Below the pieces are notes generated by a model. That model saw only the letters and a program-made list of their open reading frames with translations, searched no databases and was not told where the DNA came from. A program made the position numbers and the translations under genes. From Mesorhizobium sp. CU3 (GTDB taxonomy: Bacteria; Pseudomonadota; Alphaproteobacteria; Rhizobiales; Rhizobiaceae), in assembly GCF_006442965.1 (NCBI RefSeq), contig NZ_VFWX01000001.1:558001-622000 (forward strand): DNA of 64,000 bases, written 5' to 3'. Below are positions 1-8,748 of this stretch, piece after piece (within the stretch, counting starts at the first letter, position 1; each line of letters starts with the position of its first letter).

Positions 1-161
1 CCCTCCGCGATGGTGCGGCGAAGCGAGCGGATTTTGTGGCCGGGCTGCCAATCCTCGTAGAACCAGTTTTCCGCATTCCAGACCGGGATATCGGCATGCG
101 CTTCCGGCATGTCGGCCGGATGCGTCGAGGCGACACCGACAGTCGGCGAGAATGCGCTCAT
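1..161 (-). CDS. MaoC-family dehydratase, N-terminal part (runs off the left edge)
   Basis: Reading leftward from an ATG at 161, 53 codons remain open to the window edge. The residues include NWFYEDWQPG followed by KIRSLRRTIAEG, which matches the opening of rhizobial MaoC-like (hot-dog fold) enoyl-CoA hydratase/dehydratase proteins. These act on short acyl-CoA substrates. A GGAG-like site lies about 7 bases upstream of the ATG, and an in-frame stop further upstream limits the start. The catalytic Asp/His region lies outside the window, so activity cannot be judged. It is divergent from the lactonase gene across a 200-bp promoter region that holds a palindrome. Confidence 0.7.
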   Translation of the reverse strand, partial: MSAFSPTVGVASTHPADMPEAHADIPVWNAENWFYEDWQPGHKIRSLRRTIAE

Positions 162-260
162 GCCGCGCTCCGAGAGGTTCCGGCGCGGCCTGCAAGGCAC
201 TCACGGACACGATGCCGGATGGCGAGATGCATATTCGCTTTCCTCCCGTCGATTTTCTTT

Positions 261-279
261 TGTGAATAATATTTTCACA
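261..279. promoter_or_regulatory. Palindromic operator candidate between maoC-like and lactonase genes
   Basis: TGTGAA and TTCACA form an inverted repeat separated by seven A/T bases. It sits in the divergent intergenic space, 100 bases from each start codon, in the most AT-rich stretch there. The shape suits a dimeric HTH regulator such as GntR or LacI type. No regulator gene is adjacent inside the window. Confidence 0.4.
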
Positions 280-363
280 TATGGGATTGCCATGCAAGCG
301 ATGATCGGCGAAATTTTTGACCTCGGCAGCGTGGAGGCAGGCCGGCCCATGGGAGGAATATCG

Positions 364-1476
364 ATGCAGAGCGCCTGTCTGGTCTTTGTCGGCAGCCTCA
401 ATCGCGAGGCGCCCTATTTCCAGGGCGCGCGCGGCGTCGGCCTCGGCGTCTACGCCTTCGACGAGGCGACGCCGGCGGTTGAAAAACTTGCCGAGACCAA
501 CGAGGTCGACAATCCGACCTTCCTGTCGGTGACGCCGGACGGCGCGCGCCTCTATGCCAATTCCGAAGTCTTCGCCTGGCGCGAGGGCACGATCTCGGCC
601 TACAGCTTCGACCGCGCCAGCAATGCGCTCGCCTATATCAACAAGCAGCCATCGCTCGGCAGCATCACCGCGCACAACACCATCACCCGCGACGGCAGCA
701 AGCTTTTGGTGGCCAATTACGGCATGGGCAGCGGCGGCCCGGACAAAGCGGTCGCCGTCTTCGGCTTCAATGCCGATGGCGGCCTGACCGCGCCACTGGC
801 CAGCGTGGCACATTCCGGCACCGGCCCAAATGCCGAGCGGCAGGAACGCTCGCATGCGCACAGCGTCACCGAGACCATCCAGGGCGGCATCGCGATCGTC
901 GCCGATCTCGGTATCGACCAGTTGGTTTCCTACCGGATCGAGGCCGGCGGAAGTCTGACGAAGCTCGCCGCTTCCGCGCTCGCGCCCGGCGCCGGTCCAC
1001 GCCATGTCGCGCTGCATCCGAGCGGCCGCTTCGTCTTCGTCATGAACGAGCTCGACTCGACGGTGGTGTCTCTGGCGCTGGACCCGTCTTCGGGTCGGCT
1101 AGAGTTGATCGACACCAAGCCGGCAGTGCCCGAAGCGGCACGCGCGCATAATCACTGCGCCGACATCCAGATCTCGCCCGACGGCCGCTTCCTCTACGGC
1201 TCCAACCGCGGCCATGACAGCGTCGCCATTTTCGCCGTCGACCAGCAATCGGGAAAGCTCGACCTGGTCGACTTCACGCCCTGTGGCGGCGCCACACCGC
1301 GCAACCTGGCGCTGACGCCATCCGGCCGGCATTTGTTTTCAGCCAACCAGAATGCCGACCGCATCTCGATCTTCGGCCGCGACGAAGCGAGCGGGCGGCT
1401 GACGGATACGGGACGAGCCATCGACATCGGAACGCCGATGTGCGTGCGGATCACGCCGGACCTGCTTCGATCCTAG
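364..1476 (+). CDS. Beta-propeller lactonase family protein (370 aa)
   Basis: This resembles the PF10282 lactonase family (YbhE/Pgl type, seven-bladed propeller), which includes 6-phosphogluconolactonases. Repeating blade motifs are visible, such as FLSVTPDGARLYA, GPRHVALHPSGRFVFV, QISPDGRFLYGSNRG and NLALTPSGRHLFSANQ. The reading frame is open further upstream, but ATG 364 is preceded at 351-355 by a perfect GGAGG and begins the first blade (VFVGSLN), so it is the start. There is no signal peptide, so it is probably cytosolic. It is divergent from the MaoC-like gene and ends 4 bases from the convergent lipoprotein gene. The family is clear but the substrate is not known. Confidence 0.85.
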   Translation: MQSACLVFVGSLNREAPYFQGARGVGLGVYAFDEATPAVEKLAETNEVDNPTFLSVTPDGARLYANSEVFAWREGTISAYSFDRASNALAYINKQPSLGSITAHNTITRDGSKLLVANYGMGSGGPDKAVAVFGFNADGGLTAPLASVAHSGTGPNAERQERSHAHSVTETIQGGIAIVADLGIDQLVSYRIEAGGSLTKLAASALAPGAGPRHVALHPSGRFVFVMNELDSTVVSLALDPSSGRLELIDTKPAVPEAARAHNHCADIQISPDGRFLYGSNRGHDSVAIFAVDQQSGKLDLVDFTPCGGATPRNLALTPSGRHLFSANQNADRISIFGRDEASGRLTDTGRAIDIGTPMCVRITPDLLRS

Positions 1477-1480
1477 AGGC

Positions 1481-2020
1481 TTATTGGCTGACCCGCGTGA
1501 ACGGACCGGTATAGGTCTGGCCGGCAAGACTGTAGGTCACGTCGAGCGTGCCTTGCGATACCATCGTGGCGGTAATGTCGGCGCCGTTCGGCAGGCGCCC
1601 GAGCTTCAGCGTGTTTCCGGCAATCCGGCCGGAGCCGTCGGCGACGCCTGGCTTGTTGTCGGCGAGATCGCCCCAGGCATAGCTCACCGTGACCTGACCG
1701 CCCGAGGAAACGGTCAGCACCGCCAGCTTGCCGTCATACATGCCGTTGAGCTGTCCGGCCCAGATGCCGGAGAAGGCGGCATATTTGACCGGCACGCCCT
1801 TGGCGGGCGGCGTGACCGCGATGCCTTGATCCAGCACCGCCGAATTCGGCGCGGCGGGAGCCGCGGCTATAGGAACCGGAGCGGGTTGCGGGTCTGCGGC
1901 AGGCTGCGTGTCGGGCGTAGACTGGCAGGCGACGAGCGCGAAGGCGGCGAAGCCAAGCACCGGCCAGAGCCTGTTCGGTGAAGCCAATCCAAATCGAACC
2001 GGCGACCTGTCGAATGCCAT
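1481..2020 (-). CDS. Putative lipoprotein (179 aa)
   Basis: The N-terminus has a basic stretch, a hydrophobic segment and a lipobox (LVAC, Cys about residue 32), followed by a Pro/Ala-rich linker. This predicts a lipid-anchored envelope protein. The C-terminal 110 residues (FSGIWAGQLNG, YDGKLAVLTVSSGGQVTVSYAWG) look like a small beta-rich domain of the kind found in extracellular domains of unknown function. I do not recognise the family. A GAGGAAGG site stands about 8 bases before ATG 2020. Its stop is 4 bases from that of the lactonase, which is convergent. There are no operon partners. Confidence 0.7.
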   Translation of the reverse strand: MAFDRSPVRFGLASPNRLWPVLGFAAFALVACQSTPDTQPAADPQPAPVPIAAAPAAPNSAVLDQGIAVTPPAKGVPVKYAAFSGIWAGQLNGMYDGKLAVLTVSSGGQVTVSYAWGDLADNKPGVADGSGRIAGNTLKLGRLPNGADITATMVSQGTLDVTYSLAGQTYTGPFTRVSQ

Positions 2021-2229
2021 ATGTCGTACCTTCCTCGCGTCCTGCCAGCCTTTGCCAGCTGAATTTCCGAGAGCTTATTGTTTCCCATGCAAAACAGCCA
2101 CACCGTTTCCTTGCTATCGGGGCTGCTGTTTTTTGGCGGGTGCCCCCTGCGCGCCTGCGCCGCAGGAACCAAACTCTTGGCCGATGGTTTGCCCCACGAA
2201 GGGACCGCAAACGCAAAGGATGCGGAAGG

Positions 2230-2439
2230 ATGCTTGAACACCAGAATATCGAACACGCGCGAGGCAGGCTTCAGCTCAATCGTGCCGAACGTGCTCTCGA
2301 AACCGCCGAGGAAATGCTCACCCAAAATTGCGGCGCGGTCGTCGGCACCGCCTTGTGCTGCACCATTCGAGGCGCCCAGCGGCGGGTTGTCGAGGCAAAG
2401 GCTCGCCTCGGCAGGATCGGCGTTTCACGAACGAATTGA
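2230..2439 (+). CDS. Possible small hypothetical protein (69 aa)
   Basis: The ORF has an AAGGA site about 9 bases before its ATG and encodes a helix-prone N-terminal half (NRAERALETAEEML). It is followed by a second small ORF whose GAGG site begins at this stop codon. I recognise no family. The tandem pair with ribosome-binding sites is the only support, and this could be chance. Confidence 0.3.
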   Translation: MLEHQNIEHARGRLQLNRAERALETAEEMLTQNCGAVVGTALCCTIRGAQRRVVEAKARLGRIGVSRTN

Positions 2440-2448
2440 GGTCGACCG

Positions 2449-2634
2449 ATGATCGCTAGCTTCAACATTGCGAACGTCAAGACAAGCAACCTGTTTCGTG
2501 AGGCACGGATGGCGATGCTCACGCATCAGGCAATCCACCACATCGACCTCGCGGACCAGGCGGCCGAAAAGGTGGAGCAGGCCGCGGCTGTCTTGGTCGA
2601 GGCTACGCATCGACCTGACCGGCCTCAGTCGTGA
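2449..2634 (+). CDS. Possible small hypothetical protein (61 aa)
   Basis: The ATG lies 9 bases after the stop of the preceding small ORF, with GAGG in the gap. The product has an amphipathic alanine-rich helix (LADQAAEKVEQAAAVLVEA). There is no recognised family. It is moderately plausible as the second member of a two-gene unit. Beyond it, to the tRNA at 2735, I see nothing. Confidence 0.3.
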   Translation: MIASFNIANVKTSNLFREARMAMLTHQAIHHIDLADQAAEKVEQAAAVLVEATHRPDRPQS

Positions 2635-2734
2635 TTTTCAGCCTGGCTATGCGTTGAGGCGCCCTTCGTTCAAGCGACAAATGTCGCCAAACGCGCCGAA
2701 GCCGTCAAGCAAACCGCAGTTACGAAAGACTGTT

Positions 2735-2810
<76 letters not shown>

Positions 2811-2975
2811 ACTCCCGGCAGTCAGCCGGCGCCGTTTCCGGCGAAGAGATCCGGCGCGGTGTGAGAGCCGCGCCGTCGTTTAGTGCTGGCGGCTTCTAGC
2901 GCCGCCTTCGGTCAAGATCAAGCCTTCAAAGACCGCTTTTTCGTCACAGGCGAAAATCGCCGGCAAACGACCGGA

Positions 2976-3377
2976 TCAGACCTCGTCCTCGTCGTCGCCG
3001 ACGCCGATCATGTCGGAGACGTCGTCGTCCTCTTCCTCTTCGTCGGCGAGGAAGGTGTCGTCGTCATCGTCGCCGAGATCGACATCGTCGTCCTCGTCGT
3101 CGCCGAGATCGGGAAGATCGTCGCCGCCGCCGCCCTTGGCCTCTTCGTCAGCGTCTTCCAGCGAGACGACTTCGGCGCCTTCTTCCTCGTCGCCGTCTAC
3201 TTCCTTGTCCGCGACCTCGTCATCCTCTTCGAGGGCGGAGATCTTGCCTTCCTCGAAATAAGAGCGCGGATAGCTCTTGCCGGTATAGGGCGAGACGATC
3301 GGGTCCTTGTTCAGGTCGTAGAATTTGCGACCCGTTTCTGGGTCGACACGCTTGGTGCCAAGTTCAGCTTTTGCCAC
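2976..3377 (-). CDS. TIGR02300-family acidic protein (133 aa)
   Basis: The N-terminal 45 residues (AKAELGTKR, KFYDLNKDPIVSPYTGKSYP) match the alphaproteobacterial TIGR02300 family, whose function is unknown. The rest is an extremely acidic, low-complexity tail of Asp/Glu with Gly, with runs such as GDDEDDDVDLGDDDDD. The frame is open to an ATG at 3440, but family members start at M/VAK-ELGTKR, so GTG 3377 is chosen, with GAGG upstream. The conserved part resembles a zinc-ribbon remnant, but the cysteines are absent here (DPETG at that place). It is divergent from aroA. Confidence 0.8.
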   Translation of the reverse strand: MAKAELGTKRVDPETGRKFYDLNKDPIVSPYTGKSYPRSYFEEGKISALEEDDEVADKEVDGDEEEGAEVVSLEDADEEAKGGGGDDLPDLGDDEDDDVDLGDDDDDTFLADEEEEDDDVSDMIGVGDDEDEV

Positions 3378-3412
3378 GTCAGGCCTCGTCAAAAAAAGAA
3401 TGGTCCCCATAA

Positions 3413-4924
<1,512 letters not shown>

Positions 4925-4965
4925 CAGCGGATGGATTTGAGCCGACCTGAGATGCTGGCGGGACA

Positions 4966-5125
4966 GCGCCCCCCTCTGTCCTACCGGACATCTCCCCCAC
5001 GAGGGGGGAGATCAGACGTCATCGCGGCTTTCGCCAATCGCCACCGTCGCAAGATTGGGCGGGGCGCCGAAACCGCCAATCTCCCCCCTCGTGGGGGAGA
5101 TGTCCGGCAGGACAGAGGAGGGCGC
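4966..5125. repeat. Long palindromic intergenic repeat with 47-bp arms
   Basis: Arms at 4966-5012 and 5079-5125 are reverse complements with two or three mismatches. Each arm itself contains a short hairpin (CTCCCCCACGAGGGGGGAG). The layout is that of a rhizobial intergenic mosaic-type element. The transcript would fold into one long stem between aroA and cmk. Confidence 0.8.
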
Positions 5126-5169
5126 GAAGGATCGCGGCGCTTGCTCCTTTCAACCGCGTCGCCCCAACC

Positions 5170-5820
5170 ATGACCGACACCTTCACCATCGCCATCGACG
5201 GCCCCGCGGGCGCCGGCAAGGGCACGCTGGCCCGCCGGCTCGCCGACCACTACCGGCTGAACCTGCTCGACACCGGCCTCACCTACCGCGCGACGGCCCA
5301 CAAGCTGCTCGAGCTTGGCCTGCCGCTGGACAATGTCTCGGCGGCCGAAACCGCGGCGCGGCAGGTCGATCTCTCCAACCTCGACCGCACGGTGCTGTCC
5401 GCGCATGCCGTGGGCGAGGCGGCGTCGAAGGTCGCGGTCATTCCGACGGTGCGGCGCATCCTAGTCGAGCAGCAACGCGCCTTCGCCAAGGCGCCGCCGG
5501 GCGCGGTGCTGGATGGGCGCGACATCGGCACGGTGGTTTGCCCCGACGCCGACATCAAGCTCTATGTTACGGCAAGTGCGGCGGTGCGGGCGAAGCGCCG
5601 GCTGGCCGAGATCGAGAGCATGGGCGGCAGCGCCGATTTAGCCACCATCCTGGCCGATATCGAGCGCCGCGACGAGCGCGACATGGGCCGCGCCGACTCG
5701 CCGCTGAAGCCCGCGGCCGACGCGCACTTGCTTGATACCAGCGAAATGGCTATAGAGGCCGCGTTCCTGGCGGCGATGGCGATCGTTGACGACGTCCTTG
5801 CCAAGAGAAACAAGGCCTGA
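5170..5820 (+). CDS. cmk: Cytidylate kinase (216 aa)
   Basis: It phosphorylates CMP and dCMP with ATP in pyrimidine nucleotide metabolism. The P-loop is [10 protein letters not shown] (about 10-19), followed by [12 protein letters not shown], the family's substrate-contacting motif. [30 protein letters not shown] (about 117-146) is the conserved nucleotide-binding and lid region, and [17 protein letters not shown] is the usual C-terminal signature. The length is typical. It lies between aroA and rpsA, as in many proteobacteria, and may be cotranscribed with aroA through the palindromic repeat. Confidence 0.96.
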   Translation: MTDTFTIAIDGPAGAGKGTLARRLADHYRLNLLDTGLTYRATAHKLLELGLPLDNVSAAETAARQVDLSNLDRTVLSAHAVGEAASKVAVIPTVRRILVEQQRAFAKAPPGAVLDGRDIGTVVCPDADIKLYVTASAAVRAKRRLAEIESMGGSADLATILADIERRDERDMGRADSPLKPAADAHLLDTSEMAIEAAFLAAMAIVDDVLAKRNKA

Positions 5821-5905
5821 TTGCGGGTTTTCGGTTGCTGTAGGCGGCGAAAACACCCATATCGGGCAGGAACCAGCCTGCCAGCATTCTCCATGCGCCG
5901 GACTT

Positions 5906-5999
5906 GCCGCTCGAAAAGCGGCCAAGGGCTCTTAGCCCGGAACGCCGGCAGGCTCAACGCAACGCTAACCCACGGCGCCCGCTCCGCCAGACGCGGAGC
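5906..5999 (+). promoter_or_regulatory. Three tandem hairpins in the rpsA leader
   Basis: Stems are GCCGCT/AGCGGC (5906-5922), GGGCT/AGCCC (5926-5938) and GCTCCGC/GCGGAGC (5981-5999). The last ends 5 bases before the AGGAGA ribosome-binding site. In E. coli, S1 represses its own mRNA through a structured leader. By analogy this could be an autoregulatory element, but that is inference. Confidence 0.4.
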
Positions 6000-6014
6000 A
6001 TTCCAGGAGAAACA

Positions 6015-7712
6015 ATGTCAGTAGCTAATCCGTCTCGCGACGATTTCGCGAGCATGCTCGAAGAATCATTCACCGCCGGCCATTCCGGCGAGGGCCAGGT
6101 TGTCCGGGGCACGATCACCGCGATCGAAAAGGACATGGCCATCATCGATGTCGGCCTCAAGGTCGAAGGCCGCGTGCCGCTGAAGGAATTCGGCGCCAAG
6201 GGCAAGGACTCCTCCCTCAAGGTCGGCGACACCGTCGAAGTCTATGTCGAGCGCATCGAAAACGCGCTTGGCGAAGCCATGCTGTCGCGCGAGAAGGCTC
6301 GCCGCGAAGAGAGCTGGGTGCGTCTCGAAGAGAAGTTCACCAAGGGTGAGCGCGTCGAAGGCGTCATCTTCAACCAGGTCAAGGGCGGCTTCACCGTCGA
6401 TCTCGACGGCGCCGTGGCGTTCCTGCCGCGCAGCCAGGTCGATATCCGTCCGATCCGCGACGTCACGCCGCTGATGCACAACCCGCAGCCCTTCGAGATC
6501 CTCAAGATGGATCGCCGCCGCGGCAACATCGTGGTCTCGCGCCGCACCGTGCTCGAGGAAAGCCGCGCCGAACAGCGTTCGGAAATCGTGCAGAACCTCG
6601 AGGAAGGCCAGGTTGTCGAAGGCGTGGTCAAGAACATCACCGACTACGGTGCGTTCGTCGACCTCGGCGGCATCGACGGCCTGCTGCATGTCACCGACAT
6701 GGCATGGCGCCGCGTCAACCATCCGACCGAAATCCTCAACATCGGTCAGACGGTCAAGGTGCAGATCATCCGCATCAACCAGGAAACCCACCGCATCTCG
6801 CTCGGCATGAAGCAGCTCGAGTCGGATCCGTGGTCGGATATCGGCACCAAGTTCCCGATCGGCAAGAAGATCCGCGGCACCGTCACCAACATCACCGACT
6901 ACGGCGCGTTCGTCGAGCTGGAGCCGGGCATCGAGGGCCTCATCCACGTTTCGGAAATGTCGTGGACGAAGAAGAACGTGCATCCCGGCAAGATCCTGTC
7001 GACGACGCAGGAAGTCGACGTGGTGGTGCTCGAGGTCGATCCGGCCAAGCGCCGCATCTCGCTCGGTCTCAAGCAGACGCTGGAAAACCCGTGGGAAGCG
7101 TTCGCCCGCAACCATCCGGTCGGCAGCCAGGTCGAGGGCGAGGTCAAGAACAAGACCGAGTTCGGCCTGTTCATCGGCCTGGAAGGCGACGTGGACGGCA
7201 TGGTGCACCTTTCCGACCTCGACTGGACCCGTCCGGGCGAGCAGGTCATCGAAGAGTACAATCGCGGCGACATGGTCAAGGCGCAGGTGCTCGACGTCGA
7301 CATCGAGAAGGAGCGCATCTCGCTCGGCATCAAGCAGTTGGCCCGCGACACCGTCAGCGATGCCGCGAGCAGCGGCGAGCTGCGTAAGAACGCGGTCGTC
7401 ACCTGCGAGGTCACCGGCGTGAAGGACGGCGGTCTGGAAGTGCGGCTGGTCGACAGCGGCCTCGAGACCTTCATCAAGCGTTCGGACCTTTCGCGCGACC
7501 GCGACGAGCAGCGCCCCGAGCGCTTCACCGTCGGCCAGAAGGTCGATGCGCGCGTCATCGCCTTCGACAAGAAGACCCGCAAGGTGCAGGTCTCGATCAA
7601 GGCGCTGGAAATCGCAGAGGAGAAGGAAGCGGTCGCCCAGTACGGCTCGACCGACTCCGGCGCTTCGCTGGGCGACATCCTGGGCGCCGCGCTGAAGAAG
7701 CAGGGCAACTAA
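6015..7712 (+). CDS. rpsA: 30S ribosomal protein S1 (565 aa)
   Basis: S1 binds mRNA on the 30S subunit and aids initiation on weak ribosome-binding sites. Six S1/OB-fold repeats follow one another, seen as VRGTITAIEKDMAIIDVGLK, VEGVIFNQVKGGFTVDL, VEGVVKNITDYGAFVDLGG, IRGTVTNITDYGAFVELEPG, VEGEVKNKTEFGLFIGLEG and a last domain near GLEVRLVDSGLETFIKRSDLS. The start at ATG 6015 has AGGAGA 4 bases upstream, and the family N-terminus begins there. The length fits alphaproteobacterial S1. It is preceded by a hairpin-rich leader and followed by a strong terminator, so it is probably its own main transcription unit downstream of cmk. Confidence 0.97.
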   Translation: MSVANPSRDDFASMLEESFTAGHSGEGQVVRGTITAIEKDMAIIDVGLKVEGRVPLKEFGAKGKDSSLKVGDTVEVYVERIENALGEAMLSREKARREESWVRLEEKFTKGERVEGVIFNQVKGGFTVDLDGAVAFLPRSQVDIRPIRDVTPLMHNPQPFEILKMDRRRGNIVVSRRTVLEESRAEQRSEIVQNLEEGQVVEGVVKNITDYGAFVDLGGIDGLLHVTDMAWRRVNHPTEILNIGQTVKVQIIRINQETHRISLGMKQLESDPWSDIGTKFPIGKKIRGTVTNITDYGAFVELEPGIEGLIHVSEMSWTKKNVHPGKILSTTQEVDVVVLEVDPAKRRISLGLKQTLENPWEAFARNHPVGSQVEGEVKNKTEFGLFIGLEGDVDGMVHLSDLDWTRPGEQVIEEYNRGDMVKAQVLDVDIEKERISLGIKQLARDTVSDAASSGELRKNAVVTCEVTGVKDGGLEVRLVDSGLETFIKRSDLSRDRDEQRPERFTVGQKVDARVIAFDKKTRKVQVSIKALEIAEEKEAVAQYGSTDSGASLGDILGAALKKQGN

Positions 7713-7739
7713 GCCAAGCCTCTTCACCTGACGAACAAA

Positions 7740-7776
7740 CAAAACCCCGCCGGAGCGATCCGGCGGGGTTTTGTTT
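7740..7776 (+). terminator. Rho-independent terminator of rpsA
   Basis: AAAACCCCGCCGG and CCGGCGGGGTTTT form a 13-bp stem around AGCGAT, followed by GTTTTG. It starts about 28 bases after the rpsA stop. Confidence 0.9.
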
Positions 7777-7789
7777 TGTCCGGATATCA

Positions 7790-7846
7790 GAGCAGTTCCG
7801 GGAAAAGTGTCAGCGGTTTTCCGTCCGGAATTGCGTAAACCAAAGA
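7790..7846. repeat. Dispersed palindromic repeat, family B, copy 1
   Basis: The core is GAGCAGTTCCGGGAAAAGTG followed by GGTTTTCCGTCCGGAATTGCG. It recurs in reverse orientation at 10345-10404 and in longer form at 34257-34335 and 46183-46265. It lies just beyond the stop codon of the SDR gene. Confidence 0.75.
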
Positions 7847-7854
7847 GATAGATG

Positions 7855-8562
7855 TCAGGCCCGGCCGTAAAGCGGGACCAGCGTGCCGCTCATCGCCTGG
7901 TTGGCGGGCGAGGCGAGATAGGCGATGGCCTCGGCGGCGGCTTCGAGGCTGACCCATTTGCCGAAATCCGCGTCCGGCATGGCTTCGCGGTTGGCCTGGG
8001 TGTCGAGCGTCGAGGGCGCCACCGCGTTGACCAGTATGCCTTTGCCCTTCAACTCCTCGGCCATCGCCACCGTCATCGCAGCGACTGCAGCCTTCGAGGC
8101 GGCATAAGCGACCATGCCGGAACCCTTGCGCGGCTCGAGCGCGGCGCGTGCGGTGACATTGACGATGCGGCCTGCCGTGTTCGATTCCAGCATCGAGCGC
8201 ACCGCGGCGCGGCTGCACAGGAAAACGGTACGGGCGTTGGTGTCCATCATCTCGGCGAAAGAAGCGGATTCGATCTTTTCGATCGGCGCCATGGTGAAGC
8301 CGCCGGCCAAATGGATCGATGCCCAGAGCTCGGGCAGTTGGTGGTAGAAGGCCTCGACCTTGGCGGAATCCGACAGGTCGACATTGTGCGCCAGGTGAAC
8401 GCTGGCATGCGCCGCATAGGGGAAGTGCGGCGGGGCCGCGGCGTGGGCATTGGGCACGTGGCAGATCGCGCCCTGCTCCAGCAGTCGGCCGACCACCGCG
8501 CCGCCGAGCGCGCCGGTGCCGCCCGTAACCACGACATGCCTGCCTTCAAGTGTTTCCGTCAT
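7855..8562 (-). CDS. Short-chain dehydrogenase/reductase (235 aa)
   Basis: This Rossmann-fold NAD(P)-dependent oxidoreductase has TGGTGALGG (about 14-22) as its dinucleotide motif, HLAGGF in the NAG position, and YAASKAAVAAMT holding the catalytic Tyr and Lys. The usual catalytic Ser (in NVSS) is replaced: the segment reads GRIVNVTARAALEPRKGS, with a two-residue insertion before the Tyr. The active-site Ser is therefore Thr, shifted, or missing. It lies downstream of the ketoarginine-decarboxylase-like gene on the same strand with a 186-bp gap, so it may have its own promoter. The substrate is unknown. Acting on an aldehyde from the neighbouring decarboxylase is a guess. Confidence 0.8.
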   Translation of the reverse strand: MTETLEGRHVVVTGGTGALGGAVVGRLLEQGAICHVPNAHAAAPPHFPYAAHASVHLAHNVDLSDSAKVEAFYHQLPELWASIHLAGGFTMAPIEKIESASFAEMMDTNARTVFLCSRAAVRSMLESNTAGRIVNVTARAALEPRKGSGMVAYAASKAAVAAMTVAMAEELKGKGILVNAVAPSTLDTQANREAMPDADFGKWVSLEAAAEAIAYLASPANQAMSGTLVPLYGRA

Positions 8563-8748
8563 CCTGGAACCGCTCCTGTCTTTTTTATAATTCTTTGTTT
8601 TTGTTATGCCGCCCCAGTGTGAACCTCGCCTCTTTCAAGCTGTCACTCAATTGAAATATCGGCATGGCTGTCGCGGCGTCTTTGCATGCGTCAGGCGGTC
8701 GTTTTGCCTGCAGGCACGTCCATTCCAAGAACGAACGCGCTGCCGCCT

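Noticed and set aside
6066..7742. 558-codon minus-strand ORF opposite rpsA
   Set aside because: Antisense shadow. The six S1 repeats are on the plus strand.
8720..8735. GAACGAAC near 8728, possible LexA site
   Set aside because: The two GAAC are adjacent rather than 7 bases apart and not near a start codon.
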